This document shows, in pieces, positions 54,916-64,000 of a stretch of DNA of 64,000 bases. This DNA comes from Nepenthes gracilis. Lineage: Eukaryota; Streptophyta; Magnoliopsida; Caryophyllales; Nepenthaceae. The notes beneath the pieces were generated by a model. It was not told the origin of the DNA and ran no database searches. It saw only the letters and a program-made list of their open reading frames with translations. The stretch is taken from contig BSYO01000024.1 in assembly GCA_033239525.1 (NCBI GenBank), positions 7,525,991 through 7,589,990 on the forward strand, read 5' to 3'. The position numbers were made by a program, and so were the translations under genes. Every line of letters starts with the position of its first letter. The first letter of the stretch is position 1.

Positions 54916-56208
54916 TTGATGGGCCTGAAAACTCATGGGCCAGCCCAACAAATGGCCTGCAGAAAAAGGAATCCCAAAAGTAGTAGCCCAGCAAAACTCC
55001 GTAAAGCTCAGAGCCTAGAGTCAACCTCAGCAAGCCCAAGTCGAATGGCCCAAGACAGTCTAGTAGTATACGGGCTGCTAAGGACAAACGTAGGGTAGAC
55101 CCATAAATGCAGCACAGTCAGCTCTAGCTCAATTGATAAATCTTAAGAACTATTGCCACCAGGTGATCCCTCCCACATCTATGGAAGCATGATTGGCATG
55201 AGGTAGCGGCCAACCTATCCCTGCAAGAATCTCAATGGTTAAGAGCACTGATGGCAGGCACACAATATCAGCCACTCACGATTGCAGAGCCGTAGAGCCC
55301 AAGGCCAGCTGAACCACACTCTCATTCTATATATGCATCCATTCCTTCACAGGAAAAGAGCTAGACTTTTTCTTTCGGATTCTCCCCAGAGTCCATTCTT
55401 CGGATTCTAATGGCGATCATCCTTCAATGCCCAAAAGTCTCGAAAGTCAATTGATCAATGGAACAAGATCCCTCTTCTGGGTCCTCTCTAGAGCGTCTGG
55501 GATTCGATCTCCGATCAAGCCGCTGATCCCAATTACAAAGGATCAAATGTCTTAATGGCTACCATCTGGAGTGTTATCCTCCCTCTTTAAACTGCTCCCC
55601 GTTAAGCGCACCACAATCCCACAATGCCTCTCAGCTAGGCGTATCTCCATCTCTCAAAACCGCTCGCCTGCTAAGTGCACTATCGGAGCACAGCCCTCCA
55701 TCTCTCAAAACCGCTCTCTAATAAAGCGCATTTGACTCTTAAAGCCACTCACCTGCTAAGTTTACTATTAGAACACTACTCTCCATCTTTCAAAGCTGCA
55801 CCTCAATCAAACGCACTTCATTCTCAATGCCGCTCACCTACAAAGCGCACTACCTGAGCATAGCCCCCTATTTCTCAAAGCCGCCCCTCAACTAGGTGCA
55901 TCTTCACTCCTAAAGCTGCTCCTCAATTGAGCACACCTTCGTCTCTAAGTCGCTTCCCATCGAGCACACCACAATCTCAAAGCTATCTCTCAATTGGGTC
56001 ATCTTCACTATCCAAGCCGCTCCTCAACAGAGCATATTACTCTCCTAAGCCACCCCTGAATTGAGCATATCTCATTCTCTAAGCCGTCCCCTAATTGAGT
56101 GCATTTCTCTAAACTACTCTCTATTGAGCGCATCCTCTCTCAACCGCTAACTCATTCAGCGTATTATCAGAACTCAATCCTCAACAATACACTCAATCCC
56201 CTTAAACA
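54916..56208 (+). mobile_element. G: solo LTR related to element F's LTR
   Basis: TGCAT at 54911-54915 is repeated at 56209-56213 around 1293 bases that begin TTGATGGGCCTG. Element F's LTR begins TGATGGGTCC, and both then carry GGGCC-rich DNA. It contains TATATATGC near 55330 and a long minisatellite. No internal coding region. Confidence 0.7.
55580..56170 (+). repeat. Degenerate minisatellite of about 30-35 bp (with longer variants) in solo LTR G
   Basis: About 15-18 units of the form CTCTAAGCCGCTCCTCAATT plus GAGCRCATCTTCA, spaced mostly 30-35 bases apart. They are clearest between 55880 and 56150; earlier units (55590-55880) are longer, with an extra GGAGCACAGCCCTCCAT. Unlike A and B, the array lies downstream of the TATA-like box. 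Confidence 0.75.
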
Positions 56209-56224
56209 TGCATCTATACATCAT

Positions 56225-56530
56225 TCTTAATAAATTAGATTTGGTATCAAATATCTTGTTACTTATATATATTTTTTAAAATAGTTTAATTGAGTTTCTT
56301 AATAAATGTCTTCAACTAAATACTAGACTTTTACTAAAGAAATTAAAATTATCAGCCTTAACTTGGAAACATACTATATTACATGGAACATCATTAGCTT
56401 GATTTGGACCACTGCCTATCATAAATATTCTCCATTGCAACTCTTATTTGGTCAACCACCAAATATTTTTTATCTTCAAATTTTTTGTTGCTATGTTTAT
56501 GTTCTAATCACCCCACAATGTATTGAGGGT
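56225..56530 (+). pseudogene. Ty1/copia integrase remnant, copy 2
   Basis: Parallel to 52845-53150 (about 3.39 kb away). YHKYSPLQLLFGQPPNIFYL and YVYVLITPQC preserve the copia motif YKxSPLQLxxGxxPNISHLRxFGCxVYV better than copy 1. The upstream integrase core is missing because the solo LTR G and its flank lie there. Confidence 0.75.
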
Positions 56531-56539
56531 ATATTTAAA

Positions 56540-57194
56540 TATTATAATGAAATAAAATAAGAATATAATAATTATTATCATAAAATATAACAAAGTTAAA
56601 ATAAATTTAAAAATTATTATTTTTATATTTAATTAGTCATTATAATAACTAAAATTAAATTAAAATTAATTTTTTAATATTTGATAAGTAGTATTAGCAA
56701 ACAGAATAAGGTAAAAATTAGTAATAATGGCTTTTCTTACATATATTTAAAAAAGATATTTTACCATTATTTTACAATATTTTCACAAATCATTTTTATC
56801 GACTGACACCATACTATATAGAATAAGACTCACACTAGGGTTCGGGCTAGTTTTATGTGCGAAAATTATAAATTATTTAAATAATATCACTTCATTCTTA
56901 ATGTTCTATATCTAAAATATTAAACCTTGCCAATCTGCATCAAATCGAGCAACATTCTACATAAAAATGATATCACACCAGAAATTCAGATAAGAGTTCA
57001 GAAATCAAATTAAATCTTAAATTTCTTAATGCTGTCAAAACAATTCAAATTAATCATGCATCAATACAGGTACTCATACAATACGATACTGAACATGCCT
57101 TCTGCAAACAAAAAAAAAAAAAAACGGGGGATAAAGAAATCCAGGTAAAAGTTCAGTCCATTGACTTTGATGCATTATTGAATCATGTTATTAG
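56540..57194. other. AT-rich spacer
   Basis: AT-rich DNA with a 17-base A run near 57108-57124. Partly matches 53180-53480; about 300 bases have no counterpart in copy 1. No coding frame seen. Confidence 0.5.
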
Positions 57195-57978
57195 AGTACC
57201 AAATTCCATTAAAGAGAAAGAGGGCAAGCAATAGTTGATGAACTCGAGAACGGTACTGCAAGTTAACCTCATTTTTTTCTAAACAAGGGAATGAAACGGG
57301 GATCGGAAGAAAGATGGAGGGAACTGAATAGAATTGAACGGCAAGCAGGGAATACTAGGCAGATGTTGATCGATGAAAGTATAAGATATTACACACATAA
57401 TTATGATAAAGAAAATCAAATTTTTAACCAAAAAATATTACTTGATAAACAAGCCAATAATTTTGATACTGAACAAACTTTATCAACTTACCTACATGCC
57501 AAAAAGTATTACTTTTTCAAACTAATATAATTAATGATTACGTACAACAAATTTTACTATAAATATTATTCGATCCAATCTAATCTTTGTTTGGATAGAA
57601 GATTGAACAAGCCCATCATAAATATTGAATTAAGTATGCAAGTGCGTTGCTTTTATTTGTGAATAATTCCTGAATATCAACCAATAAGTATATAATTGTT
57701 GTGTCCTTTGCTCAATCATTCAATTAGTCCCTAAGCTCTTATTCAACATGTCTTCAAACTGATTCGTGTTTGTACTCAACATATCGGTAACTTAAAAAAT
57801 ACACTTAAATAATGTTTTTACATCCATAGTAGCCATTCATTTCTTTTTCGTAGATGAGCGTCTTGCAACTAGAGTGGTAATACATAATTCATTTTGAGTA
57901 GGTGATTTGTTACTATCATATATGTCTTCATTCTCCATTTTTAGAATATTGTTCACACTGACTGTTTGTTTTCCGATT
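57195..57978. other. Second copy of the 53500-54275 block, cut by element F
   Basis: Collinear with 53495-54260 and interrupted at 57978 by the start of element F's LTR. It ends with a short minus-strand Myb/SANT-like tail (57965-57838): VSVNNILKMENED then NELCITTL and SSTKKK, still open. The remaining Myb/SANT part would be right of element F. Confidence 0.7.
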
Positions 57979-58913
57979 TGATGGGTCCAATATGAAAATG
58001 GGCCGATATCCATGAGACCCAACCAGCAAGCAAGCCCCACCAAGTGATGGGGCCCAGGAGACTTGGAGCAAGGCCCACCACGCACTCTCGACACGTGCCC
58101 AACAGCCATCCACCCACGCCTCTCCTGAAACGACTACAAGTGGGCAGCACAGGAGGCGCCCGCTCAGAATATATTAGCTAATAAGGGATGAGGTCAATTC
58201 TGAAGAGATGCAGCACCCCCTGTCTCACAGCAGTTCAACCAATTCCAACGAAGGTCAACCAGGTCTGTGTCGACCATGCCCGACAATGGTCCCCACAACA
58301 CCACCAGGGGACAACTGATACTGTTGGCCACCGCTAGCTCTCAGCAGCCGGCAAACCCAAGTAGGCCACCTGTCACAAGTTTTCGCGCCCAAAGGTCTCC
58401 CCCAGGGAGCCTACATATACCTTCCCCTACAAGGGAGAAGGGGAGAGAGATCAACGATCAAAAACCTAGCATCCTAAAGTTCTCGGAACATTCTAGTGCC
58501 ATCTCGTGCTAAGTTTCGAACTCAAGTATGAGGAGAAAAAATAAGCTCTCTTCCCTCCATAATCGTCATTTCAGTCCGACAATACTAGTGAATCACTCAT
58601 CACAGTGCACGAGAGAATTGAGAGCTTCCTCCCACAATCATTCACACTCTTTGCATATCAGCACACGTACAATCTCCATCACGTTTACCTTCATACTTGT
58701 ATCTTTCCATCCCCGAGAAAAGATTTTTGACTTAAGTATCGAAGTGCTTACGATGGGAGAACCTCCCTCCATCCTCTAACCTCTTATTTATAATTTACGG
58801 TGCGCAGGATCCAAGTTGAAAGATACAAAAACTGGACTCGTTCAAGATCGATTCAACGTCAAGAATCGAAAGGCTCCCTAATCTGTGCGAGAACCCGACC
58901 CAGGAACGCATCA
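57979..58913 (+). repeat. Element F 5' LTR
   Basis: 935 bases, TGATGGGTCC to CGCATCA. CATATACC near 58412 is a weak TATA candidate. The right end abuts a Tat-type PBS, which fixes the boundary. The left end is set by the break in similarity with copy 1 at 54260. Confidence 0.75.
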
Positions 58914-58936
58914 TTGGCGTCATTTGTAGGAACGAC
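58914..58936 (+). other. Primer-binding site of element F
   Basis: TTGGCGTCATTTGTAGGAAC is a mutated form of the TTGGCGCCGTCTGTGGGAA-type site common in Tat/Retand elements. Confidence 0.7.
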
Positions 58937-58983
58937 AATAAAAGTCTAACCACCTGTCACTACATCGAACTCCCAACTCAAAA

Positions 58984-60235
58984 GATGGTCAACACCCAAG
59001 CGCAAGCCAGCACACCCGCAAGGGACACTGCCGCCCACGGCGATGACCCCTCTGTGGGCAGCCATACCAATGAGCTACTCGAGCTAGATGTACTCCAACT
59101 GGCAGCCGACGTGGGCGACATGAAGCAAATGCTTTAGGTACTGTGCGCTAGAGTTGGTGCGCAATTGACATGAGCACCTCCCCTAGGCCCCCAAACATCT
59201 ACCTCTAGACGAAGGAAATATGGGGCGAGGGTCCCAACAGCAAGAACAACCAGGCCTGATGATGCTCGGGCCCAGGTAACCTTAGGCAGTAAGGCCTAGA
59301 TATCAGCTTAGAGCCTCCAGAGTAGGAAAGTGCTGGAGGAAAGCCAAGAGTGGCGGAAACCCCGTAACTTCTACACTGACAGGAAGCCTGTGACCAGAGA
59401 GGAAGGCTCATGCAGTACGTGGCTGCCCCACATGGGCAATCGCCACGACCTGCACGCCCCCTGGAGAACTCTGAGCTCAGAGACTTCATTAATGCAAAGA
59501 GGAGTATGTCCACCCCTCAGATAGAAGAGAAGGTGGAGAAAATATGATAGCACGTGTTTAAAAGGGAAGCTGGGTGACAGGCACTCGACCTAAGGAGTTC
59601 AGTGTTTGCCATGGATATCCAGATGCAGCCGCTTCCCTTCAAATTCAAGATGTCAGCCTTGGACGTTTATGACGGAAGTACTAATTCAATGGATCATCTG
59701 GACTACTTCGGGATGCTACTGTTCTTCCATGGGGTAAGTGAGGCCACCATGTGTCAGTGCTTTCCTTTAACGCTTAAGGAAGACGCCTAGCTCTAGTTCC
59801 ACGACCTCCAACCGAACTCCATCAAATTATTCAAACCTACCACCACCTCGGCTCGATATCGCTCTCTCCGCTAGTTCGCCTCCACAGAAGGAGAAGAAGC
59901 AACCTCATTCACACCTCGTCCGCCTCCGCCAAGCATCCGAGGAGATATTCAAGTGGTTCCTCAACCTCTTCATCGTAGAAGCTCACCGAATCCCCCAGCT
60001 TTCCGATGAGATGAAGTTGAGTACCTTCATTGCCACACTGGTTGTTGGAAAGTTCTTCGAGCACTTGGCACATCAGTAGCCCCAAACCTTCCGAGAAGCA
60101 GAGGCCTTGCTCGAGCCTACATCACAGCCAAGGAGGCCAACGAAGCGAAGCGTCTTGAACGTGCAGACCGACAATCAAAAGGTCCAACAGTGGGAAAGAA
60201 GAGAACGAGACGGGCATGCTTTCAAGATGTGAACC
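58984..60235 (+). pseudogene. Element F gag
   Basis: ATG at 58984 opens MVNTQAQASTPARDTAAHGD, stopped at about 59134. At 59611-59700 QPLPFKFKMSALDVYDGSTN and SMDHLDYF form the Tat gag signature. LQASEEIFKWFLNL-type sequence near 59930-59960 (read RQASEEIFKWFLNLFIVEAH) and LSDEMKLSTFIATLV follow in another frame. At least three frameshifts and several stops. It would build the particle core. Confidence 0.8.
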
Positions 60236-60844
60236 TAATATTATTAAATTAATTCGATAATTCCGAAATGCCAGCATGTGTTTAAACAGTGTCTAAAGAG
60301 AGTTCATTGTTTGCCAAGGCCTTGACAACCGACTTTCGAATGACACCCGCTCAAACATTTTAATACAGATCCGGGATGAGAAGTTTCTGAAGTAGCCCAA
60401 GGCGGCGAAGAACCTAGAGGCCGACAGGGAAGCCAAGTACTCGCCATTTCTCCGCGAAGCCCGAGGAGAGCCCGGTCCCTAAGGCACACCATCAAAGACT
60501 ACAGGATCTTGCAGAAGAAGATTGAAGACCTGATCCATCGAAGGCACATCACACGGTTCCGAAGAAGCATGGGGCAAGCCCCCAAAGCATCCACAATAAG
60601 GCCAGGGAGTAACCAAGGAACCATGTCACCACCGGCGTCATCAACATGATTTCGAGCAGGCTGGCTAAGAGCGGCAATAAGGATCAACCCGAGGCCATAT
60701 CTAGCAGCAAGAGAGCGAGTGTACGGGTTAGGAATGATGCCATTAGTTTTAACGATGATGATATGACTCATATAACTTTCCCGTATTCCAACCCTCTTAT
60801 TGATCTGCCATCGTTTCAAAAGGTACATTAGATTACCAACTAAA

Positions 60845-61170
60845 GTGAGTTTTCATTGATAATGGAAGCTCCCATAATTTATTGTATCTCGACGGATTTT
60901 TTAAACTTGGACTAAAAAAGAGCTAGATAAAAGCAGCCAAGGGCCCTCTGTACGGCCTAGATAATGAGCGAGTGCCCACGCAAGGAGAAGTCCAGCTCAA
61001 AGTCACGATGGGGACTTACATGCGTACAGCTACACGAGCACTGACGTTTCTTGTCATCGACCTGCCGTCGGTCTACAATACAATTTTGGGCAGACCATTC
61101 CTGACCACCTTCGGCGCGGTGACGTTGATCCCTTACTTGAAGGTAAATTATAGACTCCGTACGGGATAGC
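60845..61170 (+). pseudogene. Element F aspartic protease
   Basis: FFIDNGSSHNLLYLDGFFKL (60850-60910) has the DNGSS form of the active site used by Tat-type elements (normally VDNGSSADIL). After a stop at 60942, VPTQGEVQLKVTMGT and YNTILGRPFLTTFGAV (60972-61120) give the second half with the conserved Y..ILGRP. Good motif match, broken frame. Confidence 0.82.
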
Positions 61171-61439
61171 AGTGGCCTTAAGAGACCAAATGATGGCATG
61201 GACATGCAACCTATCTCAGGTCACTCCAGCCCCCCTCAGTTGGCCAGCAGAGGACCTGGACCTTCGTGACGTGTCCACGCTACAACAGACCCAGTTCGGG
61301 GAGTCAACAAGGTCAGATCCCTTGGACCCCGACGAACCTGAGAAATGCATACAAATCGGCAGCTCCATTTCGACGTAGGTTCGAGACCAACTTGTAAGCT
61401 TCCTCAGGTAGAACTCTGACATTTTTACATGAATTTCTG

Positions 61440-62260
61440 CCGACATGCCCAGGATCCCAACCAGAGTAATGGTCCACAAGTTGGGTCTCAATATCAGTCA
61501 TAAACCCGTGTGGTAAAAATACAGGAACCACCCAGTCAAAAAGCTGATCGCAATAAAGGAGGAAGTGAAAAAACTGTTCGACACAGAATTTATAGGGGAG
61601 GTCCAGCACCCAAACTGGCTGTCGAACATTGTCATCGTAAATAAAAATAGCAGCAAACGGTAAATATGTGTCGACTTCACCGACGTGAACAAAGCTTGCC
61701 CAAAGGATAGCTTTTCACTGTCGATGATTGATCAACTAGTGGACTCTATGTTCGAGCACGAGTTCCTGAGTTTTATGGAAGCCTACTCAGGTTACAATCA
61801 AATAATGATGAGCTCAGATGACGAGGAGTATATATCTTTCATGATCAAACAAGGAACCTATTACTACAAGATCATACCCTTTAGTCTAAAGAATGCTGTG
61901 CAACTTATCAGAGGTTGGTGAACAAGATATTCGAAGCCCAAATCGGACGGAACATGAAGATGTATGTGGATGACATGCTCGTCAAAAGAAGAGCTACCGA
62001 TGACCACATGCGTGACCTAGATGAAACCTTCGAAGTCCTTCAAGCTCACAGGATGAAGCTCAACCTAGCCAAGTGTGTATTCGAGGTGACGTCTGAAAAA
62101 TTATTGGGTTTCATAGTGTCCCAGCGTGGCATCAAAGCGAATCCAGAGAAGATAAGAGCCATCCTAGACATGAGCCCACTGCAGACTGTGAAAGAAGTCC
62201 AAAAGCTCCAAAGAAGGATCACCGCCCTCACATGGTTCTTAGCGAAATCGGTAGAGAAGT
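61440..62260 (+). pseudogene. Element F reverse transcriptase
   Basis: Starts near EEVKKLFDTEFIGEVQHPNW, then CVDFTDVNKACPKDSFSLSM (61665-61725), SFMEAYSGYNQIMM where F-M-E replaces F-x-D of the first catalytic Asp, then after a frameshift at about 61910 MKMYVDDMLVK with intact YVDD. LNLAKCVFEV and LLGFIVSQRGIKANPEKIRA complete it. The frame 61915-62607 is open for 230 codons and continues into RNase H. Confidence 0.9.
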
Positions 62261-62790
62261 ACCTATCGTTCTTCAAAGCCCTAAAGGGAACGAAAGTGAA
62301 GGGCTTCCAGTGGACCGCCGAGTGCAAGTCGGCATTCCACAAGCTCAAAGAATACCTCTCCAACGCTCCTCTCCTGACATCCCCTTCAAAGGGCAAAAAC
62401 CTGCACCTCTACCCGACGATGTCCGTTAAGGCCCTAAGCTCGGCCCTCATTCGTCAACAGGGAGACGTGCAGCGACCCGTGTACTATGTAAGTAAAGTGC
62501 TAACGGACATGGAGTCCCGCTACCCTAACACCAAAAGGATAGCTTTGGCCATCATCTACTCCGCCCGAAAGCTGCAGCCTTCCAGTCCCATCGCATTGTC
62601 GTACTGACTGACCAGTTGCTCAAAAGAATCCTACAGAGGCCAAAGACATCCGAGTGCCTAGTCAGGTGGGCCATAGAGCTGGGCAACTTCAACGTAGAGT
62701 TTTGTCCCTGGCCAACCCTGAAGGGTCAAGCCCTCACAAACTTCGTAGTTAAAATGACGACCCCTGCGCTCGACGCCCCCAATCAAGATG
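62261..62790 (+). pseudogene. Element F RNase H
   Basis: FQWTAECKSAFHKLKEYL, LHLYPTMSVKALSSALIRQQ (the Asp of the usual LYLAVSDxAVSAVL is T here), PVYYVSKVLTDMESRYPNTK (normally TRYPxxEK), a frameshift at about 62580, then VVLTDQLLKRILQRPKTSEC and LVRWAIELGNFNVEFCP. The missing first acidic residue suggests it was already inactive. Confidence 0.85.
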
Positions 62791-62799
62791 GTGACACAA

Positions 62800-63190
62800 C
62801 CATGGGGAGTGCACTGATATGGACCCTGCACATTGACAATTCATCCACATAGGAAGGCAGCGGGGCCGACATTGTTCTCGAGACTCCCGATGGCTAGGAA
62901 ATAAAGTACTCACTAGCACTCATATTTTCGACGACCAACAACGTTGTGGAATACAAAATCCTCTTTCCAGGACTCAGGTTAGCCAGGGAGTGTTCAACAA
63001 AGGCATTAGTCATCTACAGTGACTCAGAGCTAGTGGTCAACCAATTCCAATGAACTTTTGAGGCGTCAAACCCATAGCTAGCCAAGTACCTGGCCAGGGC
63101 ATGGGTTCAAGCCCAAGCATTCGATAAAATCGAGATCATAGACATCCCAGGGGCAGAGACTTGAAAAGCCAACTAGCTAACAGCAGCAAC
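62800..63190 (+). pseudogene. Element F second RNase H-like domain (Tat-lineage hallmark)
   Basis: WTLHIDNSST, stop at 62851, EGSGADIVLETPDG, then NNVVEYKILFPGLRLARECS and LVIYSDSELVVNQFQ, with the D...E...D acidic set of an RNase H fold. An additional RNase H between the first one and integrase is a known feature of Tat elements. Stops near 62851, 62896 and 63052 break it. Confidence 0.78.
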
Positions 63191-63419
63191 AGGTTCTTGG
63201 GAGAAGTACGCCAGAAGCATGGGGGAACTCCTAGCCACACACAGCAATGATGACCTCGAGCACGAAATACTGTAGGTGACCAAATGTGACAATTGGATGA
63301 TCCCATACCGAAAGTACCGACCAGACGGAACATTGCCAAGAAACCCGAAGGATATCAAGTGTATAAGAAGACTGCCAGTTGGTATGCAATCATCAATGGG
63401 AGATCGTATCGGCGAAGAT

Positions 63420-64000
63420 ACTCAACCCTTTACCTAAAGTGTCTCTCACCCGAATAAGCCAAATACGCGTTGGGTGAGGTGCATCTTGGCATATGCGGCT
63501 CGCACATTGGAGGGAAGAACCTCATGTTCAAGATCATACGACAGGGTCTGTACTGGCCCACGATGAAGCGAGACACCATAGATTTTGACAAAAGGTGAGA
63601 GAGCTACCACGTCCATGGATCCATGAGCCACCAGACGCACACGAAGCTGCAAAGCCTACAGGCACCATGGTCATTTGCACAACGGGCACTCGATATCCTT
63701 GGGCCCATGCCCTTAGCATTTGGACAGAGAAAATTTCTCATTGTTGGTATCGACTACTTCACCAAGTGGGTCGAAGCCACTCCCCTGGCACACATAATAG
63801 AGCAAAATGCGACCGATTTCATCTACCAAGGCATTGTCTACTGATTTAGGATTCCTGAGGTTATAGTAACCAACAACGAAATCCAATTCACGGGCAAACG
63901 ATTCTCCAAGTATTATGCAAGCTTGTGCACCAGGTTGGTCCACACGTTCGTGGCATACCCAGGAGCGAATGGCAAAGTCGAAGTGATCAACCGGACACTA
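63420..64000 (+). pseudogene. Element F integrase (partial at window edge)
   Basis: An HxxxCGxH-like start (VHLGICGSHIGGKNL, about 63478-63520) is followed by a run of stops. Then ALDILGPMPLAFGQRKFLIV (63686-63745), DYFTKWVEATPLAHI, IPEVIVTNNEIQFTGKRF (DNG is NNE, so the second catalytic Asp is Asn) and YPGANGKVEVINRTL with the catalytic Glu at the edge. It would insert the DNA copy; here it is inactive. Confidence 0.88.

Larger units (their letters stand above)
57979..64000 (+). mobile_element. Element F: Tat/Retand-type Ty3/gypsy retrotransposon (runs off the right edge)
   Basis: 5' LTR 57979-58913, PBS from 58914, gag, protease, RT, RNase H, a second RNase H-like domain and integrase in the order and with the extra RNase H typical of the Tat lineage. 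The 3' part lies beyond 64000. It interrupts the Myb/SANT-like remnant at 57978. Many stops and frameshifts show it is not autonomous, though RT keeps a long open stretch. Coding parts are more GC-rich than the surrounding DNA. Confidence 0.88.

Noticed and set aside
57837..58109. 90-codon minus-strand ORF combining a Myb/SANT-like tail with other sequence
   Set aside because: Chimera across the boundary of element F's LTR at 57978; only the part left of it belongs to the old gene.
1..64000. tRNA, rRNA, miRNA hairpins, organellar DNA insertions, pararetrovirus copies
   Set aside because: Nothing with the expected sequence or structure was recognised by eye; the RT-bearing elements have LTR retrotransposon or LINE domain order.

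Overview
The window looks like gene-poor nuclear DNA of a flowering plant, probably a dicot. Four observations support this: chromovirus-type and Tat-type Ty3/gypsy retrotransposons, Ty1/copia remnants, plant L1-type LINEs, and one plant-style gene at the extreme left. No rRNA, tRNA, CRISPR, bacterial operon or organellar gene was recognised. Family names come from reading motifs by eye; no database search was possible.

Layout. 1-538 (minus) is the 5' end of a protein-coding gene, probably a RING-type E3 ligase, and is the only candidate host gene. 2830-5358 is repeat-derived sequence ending in a 37-bp minisatellite. Element A (5359-9697, plus) is an internally deleted chromovirus-like element flanked by CGTGT duplications. 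9698-12600 carries a decayed 'putative gypsy-type transposon' ORF on the plus strand, facing a minus-strand polyprotein tail: the arrangement of a Tat element with an antisense extra ORF. Element C (about 12857-35151, minus) is a gypsy element whose 3' LTR is interrupted by a LINE (15102-17984) and whose integrase gene is split by element B (19759-28736, plus). B has both LTRs, a tRNA-iMet-type PBS and AGTAT target duplications.

Right half. D1 (36208-38239) is a clean solo LTR. Element E (about 40280-49108, plus) is a Tat-like remnant interrupted by a LINE 3' end and by a second solo LTR (D2, 42988-45466); near its 3' LTR lies a tandem repeat of about 338 bp (46785-47839). D3 (49200-51925, minus) keeps gag, PBS and 5' LTR. 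52080-57978 is a diverged duplicated block of copia integrase remnant, unrecognised sequence and Myb/SANT-like pseudogene; a solo LTR (G, 54916-56208) lies between the copies. Element F (57979 to the edge, plus) is a Tat-type element with LTR, PBS, gag, protease, RT, RNase H, a second RNase H and integrase, all broken by stops or frameshifts.

None of the transposon genes is intact, so nothing here forms a working pathway. The most notable recurring pattern is that several unrelated LTRs carry a degenerate minisatellite just upstream of a TATA box. In element B this array is rich in W-box cores. I found no convincing new cellular system; the regulatory arrays, the antisense extra ORF and the nested structure deserve a second look.
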